Assembly (NCBI GenBank): GCA_905250125.1
Contig: CAJNOL010000057.1
Coordinates: forward strand, 248,001 to 312,000
DNA length: 64,000 bases
DNA from: Rotaria sordida
Taxonomy: Eukaryota > Rotifera > Eurotatoria > Philodinida > Philodinidae
Direction of reading: 5' to 3'
Part shown: positions 49,901-60,700 of the stretch, in pieces
How positions within the stretch are numbered: the stretch's first letter is position 1
How the letters are laid out: each line of letters begins with the position of its first letter
Made by a program: the position numbers and the translations under genes
Notes under the pieces: generated by a model
Databases searched by the model: none
The model's input: only the letters and a program-made list of their open reading frames with translations
Told to the model about the DNA's origin: nothing

Positions 49901-51176
49901 GGTTGTAAACGAGCATTAATCAATACGGGTAATAATGATATTGAAGCAGCTATGAATTGGGTATTTGAACATCAATCAGATCCTGATTTTGATACACCAT
50001 ATCAAGCACCAAGTAAAAAAGCTCGTGTAGAACAAATTCAAACACCACCTGTAAGTTATCTTCTTTTACAAAGAAACAACCAGCTGTTAGCACAACCTCT
50101 GCAAGACTAAAATGTGAAATATAATATAGCTACTCTTGCTAATCGCAAGGAGATTGTTGTGTTCTATCTATTTTAGGACACATTTTTTCAAGAGGAAGGA
50201 AAAGCATAAGAAAATAAATAGCATCAAATATGTCGTTGTTGATTACAAAAAGACGGAAATATATATCATAAAACTCTATTTTGTTTAACTTTTTTTTGTA
50301 TTTCTTACTATATAGGTGTTATGGTCGGAGGGACATTCTGTGGAAGTTTTGTTCGATTTGGAATTGTGAAAAATTGTTCAAGCTCATTATACTTAACATA
50401 TGTTTCCGTTAAAAGTGCTCAGTATTAAAGAAGGATGACTTTTTACGAATCGATAGAGTCAAAGATGCAGTGTCAGATTATATATAATTTTCTCAGGAGT
50501 AGCTTCTCCTTATTGCTCACAATGAAAAAGACTCTTAGTCTTACTAGTGACTTTTCTCGACAAATGTTAATAAAAGAAACAAAGACTTTTATATCAAGAA
50601 AAAGCGCATAAGCCAGAGTAAATGTAGCTATAATTAGGCTATTAAAAAGTGCACTTTCAATTTTTTACCTAATATCTCACAGTGGAGTGCTGGTACAAAT
50701 TTCTATTCTATATAGTGCAACACTTCTTCTAGATCGTCTTTTACAAAATTAAATCTTTTGTTTCTATTTAAACATAATAGGTGGATGAAGAAAGTATCGG
50801 CATTGTCATGTCAATGGGTTTTTCACGTAGTCATGCTCTTCGTGCATTATCATTAACAAATAATAACGTTGAAGCAGCTGTTGATTGGGCTCTTAATACA
50901 CCTGAAGATAGTTCTGTTTTAAATACATTAGTTCAATCATTACCTCAATCATCAACTGCTCAACAAACAAAACAAAATTATCGTGATGGTATTGGTAAAT
51001 ATCGTCTTGTGGCTTTTATTTCACATATTGGTAATCATCCATCATCAGGTCATTATGTAGCACATATCCTTAAAGATAATCGTTGGGTTATATTTAATGA
51101 TGAAATTGTTGCATTTTCTGAACATCCACCAAAAGATTTAGCTTATCTTTATTTATACAAACGTGCAACTATTTGA
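46976..51176 (+). CDS. USP5: ubiquitin carboxyl-terminal hydrolase 5 (isopeptidase T), five exons
   Basis: Exons 46976-47687, 48594-48818, 48872-49756, 49818-50050 and 50781-51176 give 816 residues (human about 858). The order is as in USP5: an N-terminal variant ZnF region, then the ZnF-UBP domain with WKCEQCDLTENLWLNLTDG (Cys188, Cys191, Cys208, His221, His225), which binds the free C-terminal Gly-Gly of unanchored ubiquitin. The catalytic Cys box is MRNLGNSCYMNS (Cys324), followed by TKQQQDAAEF. Two UBA domains are inserted in the catalytic domain (VDMGFSKEGCKRAL; MSMGFSRSHALRAL). The His box is SSGHYVAHIL (His776) with WVIFND. It disassembles free polyubiquitin chains. All key residues are present. 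Intron 1 (906 bp) holds a foldback element; intron 4 is 730 bp without a clear palindrome. An acceptor-like TTTTAG ends 10 bp before the ATG. Confidence 0.95.
47795..48490. mobile_element. foldback element filling USP5 intron 1
   Basis: Left arm GTAATTTGATAAAATGTACA, preceded by AATTGATATTGATATAAT, is mirrored by ACATTTTGTCAAATTATTTT and ATTATGTAATACTTGATT on the right. The TTTTTCAGTCTCTTAAAAG segment also has an inverted partner near 48400. Confidence 0.65.
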
Positions 51177-51495
51177 TTGTAATATTCAAAATACAAACAA
51201 ATAATAACTCTAGTTTCATTATTTCATGTTTTTTTTTCTTTTATTATAAGTCAAGGAATATCGACTGTTTATTATCATTAAAAACGACGATATTGTCATT
51301 CATGACATGAAATTTTGTTTTAGTTTTTTTTATTATTTTCTTTCTTAGATGTATATTAATTACAAATTCTGATATTTAATATCCATTTTTTAGTAAGTAA
51401 AAACAAAAATGAATTAATTCAGTTGGTTTTTTTTTTATGAATTCTTTTTTTTTTGTTAAAGTCATTATTAGTTTTACATAATCAGAAAAATAAAA
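51177..51495. other. short intergenic spacer USP5-EMC6
   Basis: 319 bp, very T-rich. It ends with an acceptor-like ACATAATCAG (51476-51485), 10 bp before the EMC6 ATG, which would suit a trans-spliced leader or 5'UTR intron. Confidence 0.4.
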
Positions 51496-51921
51496 ATGTT
51501 AGCAAGTAGTGAAATGCAAATTCGTCGTACAGCAGGCTCTCGTCCTATTGGTCAAACAGGTTCATCATCAACTGGTATATCAGCATCACCAATTGGCAAT
51601 GATAAACGAAAACATGAATCTATTTTATATAGTGATGCAGCTGTTCGTTTTAATGAAAATAGTCTTGAACAATGTCGTACATCTGTTAGTGCATTATCCG
51701 GTTGTGTTGCTGGTATAATTGGTCTTACATCATATAAGGGTTTTCTTTTTTATGGTTTCTCAATGTTTCTTTTATCGGTACTTATATTTATGTTTATTCG
51801 ACATGAACATCGAAAATTTTTTACCGGACTAAATCATGTTTTCGTTAATGGATTTTTTAATGGTCTACTTACTTATGTACTCTTTTGGACATTTCTCTAT
51901 GGAATGGTTCATGTTTATTAA
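51496..51921 (+). CDS. EMC6: ER membrane protein complex subunit 6
   Basis: Single exon, 141 residues against about 110 in human; the excess is a low-complexity N-terminal extension (residues 1-45, Ser/Gly-rich). From residue 46 the match to EMC6 (TMEM93) is close: SDAAVRFNENSLEQCRTSVS, then ALSGCVAGIIGLT, and an almost invariant C-terminus TYVLFWTFLYGMVHVY. Three hydrophobic segments are visible. As part of the EMC it helps insert tail-anchored and multipass proteins into the ER membrane. It stands between USP5 and WDR89 on the same strand, with about 320-340 bp on either side. Confidence 0.95.
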   Translation: MLASSEMQIRRTAGSRPIGQTGSSSTGISASPIGNDKRKHESILYSDAAVRFNENSLEQCRTSVSALSGCVAGIIGLTSYKGFLFYGFSMFLLSVLIFMFIRHEHRKFFTGLNHVFVNGFFNGLLTYVLFWTFLYGMVHVY

Positions 51922-52258
51922 GAGTAAAAGACAAGAACAAAAATATATATATATATATATATGAATAGACTGTAATATCAGAAAAGTGTTTCCTCTATGT
52001 TGTTGTTGTTTTTCCAACTGTGTATTGTTGTTGTTATTGTTCGATTTAACAAAAGCAAAAGATTAAAAGAATAAACTTTATGATAGATGATTTAATTTAA
52101 TATAGACTTTAAAGATAATCAAAACAAGTATGCTTATTAGAAGAAAAAAAACAAAAGAAAGATTTAAATCGAATATTTTGAGTTTTACAATTAATTGACC
52201 AGTTCTACAAATAACAAAAAAAAAACAATGAATATTTTATTAGATATATATTTCAGAT
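51922..52258. other. short intergenic spacer EMC6-WDR89
   Basis: 337 bp with a (TA)n run at 51942-51962 and an acceptor-like ATATTTCAG ending at 52256, two bases before the WDR89 ATG. Confidence 0.5.
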
Positions 52259-54284
52259 ATGAAAGTCAAGCCGACAATTTCAAATACATCATCATCATCA
52301 CCATTGAAACCACTTATTGATATAAATAAAAGTTCTGTACGATCTTCACCTGAAACAAATGATTGTTATGCAGTTGATCTTACTTTAAATAGTACTAACA
52401 ATCATATTGCTGTACTGACTATTCCAAGTACAATTCAATTATTTGATGCATCAACATTAAAACCATTATCATCTCTTTCATCAACTACAAATAATTTTGA
52501 TAATAATAATTCTTCATCTTCAATAAAAATTCATTCTATTCAATATGCTTATATTTCACCATATACATTATTTGCTTCGACAAATAAGAATTTAGTTCTC
52601 GTATGGGATACAAGAACACCACAATTAGAAACTATTCAATTAAATGGTTGTGCTGATACACATGAATTTCTATCAGTAACATGTAATAATGAAGATCAAT
52701 TAGTTGCTGCTGGTACTGAACTTAGAGGTGATGAAAATGTTGCTATTGCTTTTTGGGATATACGAGCACCAATAAATAAACAATTATTAGGATATTATAC
52801 AGAATCTCATTCGGATGATATTATTCAAGTTAAATTTTCTCGAATGAATTCAACTAAATTACTAAGTGGTTCAACAGATGGTCTTGTTTGTTTATATGAT
52901 GTATCAAAATTGAATGAAGATGATGCACTTGAACAAGTATTTATTTAAAGCGCTAATAATTCAAAATTTCGAGCAAAAATTTTTTTCAGCACCTTTATTG
53001 TTATGGTTGGATAGAGCTCGTCGAGTTACTCCATAAAAAATGTTTTTTTCAGACACATTTAGACGATAAGTGAAAATCAAGTTTTAAAAAATTCAGAAAA
53101 GCTGATAAAAATTAAAATAAACCAAAGACATCAAGTCTCGGTCGCCCCAGCGTTTATTGAAATTTTTAATTTGATGTAACTCGTTATATAGTTAGAAAAA
53201 AAAATTATTCATGCTTGATGAAAAATACTGTTTAATTTTTAAGATAATCGATTTTTTCTATATGATAGCAAAAAAGCCATATATACGGATTCGTTTTCTA
53301 AGATTTTGATCATCGAAGAACTTTAGTTCCAAAAGCAACAAATGTCATATTTAGAAACAACACAAAAATTTGCATTCAATCCTCAAGGTCGAATTTTAAG
53401 CATTGAATACATTATTCAATGCAGATTTTTGCAGCTGACTCGGAATATGATATTCGCTCGTATTGAAACTGAATCATTGATGTTCAAAATCTTAGAATAC
53501 AAACATGTATTTATGGCGTTTTGCTATCATATCGAAAAACAAAACGATTTTCTTAATAATATTCTTCAAAAATCAAGAATAATGCTTCCATGCAACTATG
53601 AGAAAAAGACCAAAACAAAAATTCTCGCTCAAATTTAGAATTACCAGTACCTTCTGAAAAAAAAAAAGAAACAATTAACAAAACTTTTTTCTCTAGGTTT
53701 ACAATGCAAATGGACCTGTTGCAAAATGTGGTTTTGCTCAATATAATACAATCTATGCAACAACAGCATCAAATGGGTTTTTTATTTGGTCAACATCCGA
53801 TGAAAATCAACAATTACTGATACAAGGTGATACAGATAATGATTTACTAACATCAGAAATTTCTTCCGAAAAAATCGATACATCATTAAAATCTTCAACA
53901 ATTATTCATCATCTTTCTTCATCACATGCAACTATTGTCGATATACTTTCTGATTGTAATATTCAAGATTTGTTACCATCTGTTACACAAGAGACAAAAT
54001 CCTGTTGGCCATTATTAATGTGTGATCACATGGGAAAAATGAATATTACATTAGTCTCATCTAATGAATCCCAACCAACTATTTTCCCACTTGATTCACC
54101 TCATTCTGAAACATTACGTGCAGCAGTCACTTATCGTTCTACACTTTATTCATGTGGTGATGATGGACAATTGATTCAATGGCAACCATCATCATCATCA
54201 TCACCATCATCGACGTATAATTCCAATGAGAATCAACAACAAACAAGGTCAAAGAAAAAGTCAAATAATAGAAAACCCTACTAA
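52259..54284 (+). CDS. WDR89: WD-repeat protein WDR89, two exons
   Basis: Exons 52259-52936 and 53697-54284 give 421 residues (human about 387). Degenerate WD repeats are spaced along the chain: LVLVWDTRTP, VAIAFWDIRAP, LLSGSTDGLVCLYDVSKL, GFFIWST and CGDDGQLIQWQP. The segment AGTELRGDENVAIAFWD, followed by TESHSDDIIQVKFS and NEDDALEQ, aligns closely with what I recall of WDR89. It is expected to form a beta-propeller scaffold; its cellular role is poorly known. The C-terminus is basic (RSKKKSNNRKP), as in the human protein. The single intron is 760 bp and largely made of a foldback element. Confidence 0.85.
52963..53637. mobile_element. foldback element filling the WDR89 intron
   Basis: Left terminus AAATTTCGAGCAAAAATT, then ATGGTTGGATAGAGCTCGTC, matches the left terminus of the 46.1-46.9 kb element. 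Right end TTCTCGCTCAAATTT is the inverse of the left end. Arms pair through CTATATGATAGCAAAAAAGC/GCGTTTTGCTATCATATCG and TCTAAGATTTTGATCATC/GATGTTCAAAATCTTAGA. The core differs from the 46-kb copy. The 98-codon ORF inside is an artefact. Confidence 0.7.
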
Positions 54285-54714
54285 ATCATATTAAAAAAAA
54301 TTTTTTTTTTTTGATTTTGTTATTGTCAACATTATAATAAATATATTGTTATATTGGAATAAAACAAAAGAACCTCAAAGGAAATTGAATTATCTATGCC
54401 TATTATTAACATACTTAATGAGATTCTCTTGATGTTTCATTTAATTCTATTTTATTTCGTTCATTTACAAATTCTTTCTAAGAAAACATATTATGCTACA
54501 ACAAACTTTGTTATATACAAATACGATTATTGTGTATTTATATGATAAAAATTTAATTTAAGGAAAATCAAAGCTCTTTACATTAATCATGTCTGAAAGA
54601 AATTAATGCACTGTGACTTGACTATACAAGATTTCAGTGTATCTTTATCATTCATACGTATAAATGAAAAAAAAAATCTACAGTCGAAAAAAAAAGAGGC
54701 ATACTTTTACAATC
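54285..54714. other. 3' flank of WDR89, no gene recognised
   Basis: AT-rich, with a T run just after the WDR89 stop codon. Nothing else recognised. Confidence 0.35.
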
Positions 54715-54884
54715 TTAATAATCGATTGTTTCAATCATATGGGACATCTCAAAGTTTTCTGGAAGAAACTCAATCCCCATTATGTCAACATCGATATCTT
54801 CTTCCGATCGACGACATTGATCTAATTGACAGGATACATCAACGAGTGCCGGTGAAGACATCAAAGAGCGTAAGTGTCGCTGAT
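54715..54884 (-). pseudogene. possible terminal exon or gene relic, minus strand
   Basis: After an acceptor-like ACTTCTTCAG, the minus strand reads 56 codons without a stop, ending TAA at 54717-54715. Segments include SSPALVDVSCQLDQC, RRSEEDIDVDIMGIEF and NFEMSHMIETIDY. Composition is protein-like and codon use is less AT-biased than in neighbouring genes. No convincing upstream exon was found on the minus strand to about 55.5 kb. It may be a gene fragment; family unknown. Confidence 0.25.
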
Positions 54885-55065
54885 CTGAAGAAGTACCAAT
54901 TCATCAGTAAATTTTCTAAGCGAAAAATTCTTAAAATATTTTTTCGGTAATCTAATATCATTGAATGTGGTCAGCGATTAGCGTTTTTCACACATATATG
55001 CTTTTTCTAACTATTAAGTATGATGCGCACCGCCATTCATTTCTTATTTGATGCGACTATCCAAT

Positions 55066-55084
55066 TATATATATATATATATAT
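55066..55084. repeat. (TA)n microsatellite
   Basis: TA dinucleotide run in the region upstream of the Axin-like gene. The rest of 54885-55486 holds no recognisable gene and presumably contains that gene's promoter. Confidence 0.85.
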
Positions 55085-55486
55085 GCAATGGTTTGTTGTT
55101 TTTCTATCGAACAACTATTATCGGCACATTGCTTTGATCGTCTTCAAAGAAATAGACAGATTAAACGCATGAATGTATATACGTTACAGAAATATATATA
55201 TTTTTTTTCAAAATTTTCTCTTCTCCAGCTGCGAAGTGTCTTGACACGATCGGCGATGTTTCGAATGGACGGGAAAAAAAACGAATTGAACAGAAACGAA
55301 AAAAAAAGAGAGAGGAAAAAAAGTTAGATGTATAAACATCTAACAAAACAAGACAAGCTAACCTTTCCTTTTTTCATTCGTTTCTTTAAACAATCTGAAT
55401 ACAATTTGATCGTCTTTGTGTTTGTGTGTGTCTAGATCAATTTTTACGTGAATTTGAAATTCTTCAAAAAAAAAAAATTCGAAAAC

Positions 55487-56521
55487 ATGTCTTTCAGCGA
55501 TACGGAATGTTCGCATCGTTCATCATTAACAACTGTTCATCGTGTTCCAGCAAATAACAGTTCACAATTATCACGAACAACATCTATACATGAAATTATA
55601 TCAAATCCTGAAACAGCTGAATTATTTCTTGAATATCTTATGAATTCACCACAAACAGCATCACTTGGTGCTGTTTATGCAATTATACTTGTACTTAATG
55701 AAAAAAAAGATGACGTAAATCAATTACATGATATTGGACGAGCTGCATATAAAACTTATATTGAAAATGAAACAATTTTACCATGGTTACCAACACAACG
55801 ACGTATAGAATTACGTGATAATTATCGTCGTAAACAATTTGATGAACATTTTTTTGATGGTGTCTTAGATGATCTTCTTATTTATATTGAAAATCAAACA
55901 GATGTATTTCGACAATTTCTTAATTCACGTCTATGGAATGAATATCGACGTGGAAAATTTTCAAAAAATCATGCACAAATTAAATCAACATCAACACTTG
56001 GAAATAATTCTAGTAGTTATCAAAATGAAAATGAACTTAAACGTTCACGTAAACTTCATTCATCATCATTATCATTACAAACAAAAACTAAATCATATCA
56101 TCACCATCATCATCATCATCAGAATCGTAGTGTTCGAGTTGAATGTTCGTAAAAAAGAAAATGAATTTTAATTTTTTTTGATTTTGTTTTCACTTTTGTG
56201 TTTTTAGCTACGTCAATAAAAAAAACTCGTGTAGCTTATTTTTTACCTGGTAGTGATACACCATTTGTTATTCAAGTAGCTGTACCGTCCGAATCTATTA
56301 CACTCAACGATATTCTTCCACGTGTACATACGTCATCAACGAATCAACGTAATAATATGAATACGAATAATTCATTTGATTATTTTGTTAAACATCGTGC
56401 TACAAATGAAAATTGGCTTGGTGGTGATATACAATTTATTAATGAAAAAATTGAAGATTTTGATATACCTCTACCAAATATTGATGGTACGGTGGTGATT
56501 AGAATACTTAATAATAATTAA
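55487..56521 (+). CDS. AXIN: Axin-like protein with RGS and DIX domains only, two exons
   Basis: Exons 55487-56144 and 56208-56521 give 323 residues. Residues about 35-155 form an RGS domain (ELFLEYLMNSPQTASLGAVY, AAYKTYIENETILPWL, DVFRQFLNSRLWNEYRRG) whose end resembles the Axin RGS (SDIYLEYTRTG in Axin). Residues about 220-323 form a DIX domain (TRVAYFLPGSDTPFVIQVAV, FDYFVKHRATNENWLGGD, ending DGTVVIRIL). RGS plus DIX in this order is diagnostic of Axin, the Wnt beta-catenin destruction-complex scaffold. The linker of about 65 residues is Ser/His-rich, and I see no GSK3- or beta-catenin-binding helices. Axins are usually 700-900 residues. The donor must be GTTCGT to keep frame; the neighbouring GTAAAA would give an early stop. 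The start is the ATG at 55487; an in-frame GTG lies upstream. Confidence 0.8.
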
Positions 56522-57400
56522 ACTATATTATTTTTGTTTATTACTTTTCTTTCTTCTTATAAATGTATAATGACTTTTTTCTTTTTTTTTTTTTCTTGAT
56601 ATTCTTATTATGAATTGAGTAATGTAAGATATATTGATGATTCATAAATTCATACACAGTGCAGATGTATATGAGTGATGTTTTTTTGTTACAATGAATG
56701 GAAGATATGAATATGATATTTGATTTGTTTGTTGTGACACATAAAAGAATAAACTAGACGAGAAAAATCAATCATGCAGAAACTATGAAATAACTGGATA
56801 TGTCAGGTAGTTTTTTTCGATTGGTAAATAAAAGAAAAAAAAAATGATGAAGACAATATGCAGAGATATGCATAATCAATAAGTTTGGTTTGTTTTGATA
56901 ACAACCTTGAAATGTAAGTATTGTAGTCAGATACATACTGACATAGCAAAAAACGGATTATGAGTGAAAATTTTTATTCGTTTAATTTTATAGAAATAAT
57001 CTCCTAATATTAAATTTAATCATATAGACAAGAATAAATTTTGATGAGTATGTTTTTATTAATCGTCACATTACTAATGTCGTTTCTTTTACTAGATGAT
57101 GAGTCATGGGTAAAATCGCATTTTTCCTATTCTTCTTATAAAACGACGCAAAAAATTTGAGGTAATTATCCTGTTTAGGCGTCATTTCTGTGTGGGATCA
57201 ACTTGTTATATAAAAATATTTATAATAATACTAATTATTGTTAAATTAGTTCATATTCTATCGATTAGCAAAGTTCTCAATCTAATATCTAAGAAAAGTT
57301 TCTTCATATTACTTTAGAAAATGAAGATGAGTACTTCTTATTAACATCGAAATCTATTTCATTATTTTAGATTATTTTTAATATTTATTAAAATTTAACG
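56522..57400. other. intergenic, no gene recognised
   Basis: AT-rich spacer on the plus strand between the Axin-like gene and the small membrane-protein gene. An acceptor-like ATTATTTTAG ends at 57370, 30 bp before the next ATG. Confidence 0.4.
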
Positions 57401-57743
57401 ATGGGTCAAATTAGTTCAACTGCTATTATTATATTGGTAGTTATTGCTGTGGTTATAGTTATTATTGTTCTGAGTTTATTGGTAAAGAATAAAATATTTT
57501 TCAATTATTTATTTTTATTTAATTTATATTCAGATTTGTTGTCTTTGTAAAAAATGTGATCAATGTGCAAGATGGTCACGAGGAAGAGCAATTGAAAGAG
57601 AAGAAACGGCAAGAGATCGAGAGATTGCTGAAAGTCGACGTCACTTTAATGAAATTCGTCAACAACAAGATCTAGTACACGATCAACTTCGGGTGAAATA
57701 CAATCTTAATGGTGGTGATTCGAAGACTGTTATTGTTCCATAG
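57401..57743 (+). CDS. small membrane protein with N-myristoylation-like start, two exons
   Basis: Exons 57401-57481 and 57534-57743 (intron 52 bp) give 96 residues. It starts MGQISS, which fits the N-myristoylation pattern (Gly2, Ser6). One strongly hydrophobic segment follows (residues about 8-28, IIILVVIAVVIVIIVLSLL), then a Cys-rich juxtamembrane patch ICCLCKKCDQC that could be palmitoylated or bind metal, and a charged helical tail rich in Arg/Glu (IEREETARDREIAESRRHF). I do not recognise the family. Clean splice sites, a conserved-looking layout and a 3' stop support a real gene. A lipid-anchored, membrane-bound small protein or peptide adaptor is the best inference. Confidence 0.65.
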
Positions 57744-60700
57744 TAACTCTTTTTTTTAAATTTTACCATTTATATTTATATCAATGATCTTTAACATGGT
57801 GATAGATCTGTTACATTGTGTCTTTTCATGCATACAATTCTGTGAAAATAAATGTCAATATTTGATCGATGTCTATCTCACTTGAGAGCCGAGTGTCTGT
57901 CTAGTCTAACACCGATAGCAATTTTTAAAATTGACATAAATGAAACGAGTATTGTCTCACGCGACAAATGTCTCCATTCCATATTACTTATGGGAGTCGA
58001 ATTAAAATACATTTTTTTTTCTCTCACTCGCTTTGTTCCTCTCTATTTGGGCCTTTCTCATTTCTTTTTATGTATATAAAAGTTCAACTGCCCTATTCGC
58101 GTCAATGGCCTATTCTGTTACTACTACTGCTGCTTGATTAACACAGTGGGTGTACGTACTATACAGAGTGACAAAGAAATGAGGTCAAGTTGAATGCAAG
58201 GTCTTTGCCCACGGTGGACGACAAGAAAAGAATTAATATTCGATATCATACAACATTACTATTATATTCATTCGTCATATACACACGCATACACACGTTC
58301 ACATTTGTACATATAAACATGTTAACAATATATCTTCGAAATCAGTCAAGTAAGACCATCATCGGAATGACTGGAAGAAATTATTGCAAGATTTTAGCTG
58401 ATAAGAATAAACATCTTTTTTTATTTTTTACATCATAGTTATTCTTATCTTTTTATCCTATCATTATATGATATATATTAATTATGAATGTAAAGATGGA
58501 AATAGTTTCTCATTGACTTTATGTGAACATTGTCAAAAAACAAAACAATATTAGTCTTTCGACTAATAATGTAAAAGAAGAATACATTTGTTATTTGAAA
58601 AATAATAATAGTAATGACTAAATAATTTTTATTTCCCAATTGTTTATTGTAGAACAATTTATATTCGTTCGTTCTCTTTCGAGAATTTTCTTTTCTGAAA
58701 TAACATTATCGAGCAATGAGAAAACTGAGACTAGAGAGAAAGAAAAAGAATGATGATTGAACAATATTCTACGCCGTCATTCTCATCATCATTTTTGACA
58801 GACGAACCAAGAAGAAGCTCGCACTATAGTAGGCAAGATGTGTTGGCGGACACTCGATCCAACTCTAATGTAGAAGAAAAGAAAAAAAAAAGTAAAGAAA
58901 AAACTGGTCGCGAGATAGCTTTCCCGCAAGCAACATAGAATAATAAGAAACAAGCGACGAAAAAAAAAGAAAAGAGAACAAACAACGGGTCGTCTCTAGA
59001 TTAAATCAGGCAGCTAAGGCGTTACTGACGTATTACTAGTGCCCGAAATCGAGGAAAGAGAGAGAAAAAAAGAAAACGATGTAGAAAAAATATAGACGCC
59101 GATGCATTTTCTTTCTCGTTTTCCCTTTTTTTCCTTTTGCCCCTACTTTCTGCTATTGTGCATGACGAGTGTAACATACACAACCCAAATTCTTCATCAT
59201 CCTATCATTATTTGCTACTCGAAGAAATAATAAACGAAGATAAATCCGCGCACATATATATATATATATATAAGCAGCAGATCTTTTCTAGTTTTCTACT
59301 TAATTGTTTTTTTGTTTGTGCGTAATCTTACACGGAATAAAACGAGGTGCAACGCATACGCGTTATGTTATTCGGATTGGTCAGCAAACGACAATCAGTA
59401 AGTTCCTTTTTTTTTGCCTTTTTTTTCTTCTATTTAAACAAATGCTCTATGTTGTGTAATCTGTCAGTATCAGGTGTATAATATATTGATGGCTTGTGCT
59501 TTTTTTTTCTCTTTGTTAATTATCATACTCGTAATCAAAAATAAATGCAGGTGAATCTCATCATCGGACATCTCTTCATAGATATTTTATCATTGAATTA
59601 GGCAGCTGTTCGCTTTTACGCCAATTGAGATTTGTCAATTAAAATGAGAAAGTTTAACTCAAGGAGCGTAAATATCTTCGAGACGAGACCTTTTCAATAA
59701 AATATACTTCTAAATGAAGGTCTTCTAATCATAGGTCTGCAAAAAAAAAAGGGAGAGACCTAGAATAAGAAGGCTTGAAATTGTTCTTGTAATGATAACG
59801 TATACATGTAACACGCATCAAAAAAGAAAAAGAAGAAAAAAAAAGACAAGAAGTAATAAAAGCATATGAGTGGAAAATGTTGGAGGCCGTTCATCCCTTC
59901 GTACACATGGTAGCTCTCTTTTGACTCTTGCAAAAAGGAAAGAAAAGTAAAAGTATCAGAATAAGATATGAATATAGTATGAGCATATGAATGTTCGTAC
60001 GCTCTTGAGTAAGCGAACATGATTTATCTATCATACGAAAGCATATATATGTATGTATAGTGAGGGTTACGATGATACAGTATGATGATGGTTAATGTGA
60101 AAGAAAAGTAATACCAAAAGAAAAAAAGATTGAACACTATGTGTTTATATCATATCATTTTATGCATATAAAAATGAAGGTATATATTATGAAATTGATC
60201 TAAATATTTTGTTCAAGTGTGAAGGTTTATATCTAGAAAAATCAATTTAATCTTCTTCTTCTATCAGTATTGACGTGAGTACAACTAAAGAAATAGAAAA
60301 ATTAAGTTCTTTTTTTTTTGTATCTTAGATTTCTTTTCTTTTCATTGTTATTCTCTATTAGTAGTCATGTATTTCAAGATTAGATCATGATAATCAGATC
60401 TATTTATACAGAGAACGAAAATATTCAAGTAGCCATTTGAGAAAACATCTGCATACTTAGCATTAATTCTTGTCACATTCATATCGGCCTTTTCCCTTCT
60501 CTTTATTATTTGTTACAGAAAAGATATATGATGGCACTATCGAAGCCTTGCATGCTTGTCTTTACTTCCTATCATCACTTGTGTATATGACCTTTACATC
60601 TATCTTTATTGATGAGAAAAGAACGAACTCGAATCATACATTACATATATAATCCTGGCACATAGTAAGTTCTTTTTATTTCTTACTATGTAACAGTAAA

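Noticed and set aside
53342..53638. 98-codon ORF after WDR89 exon 1
   Set aside because: It lies entirely within the palindromic element of the WDR89 intron and shows no domain.
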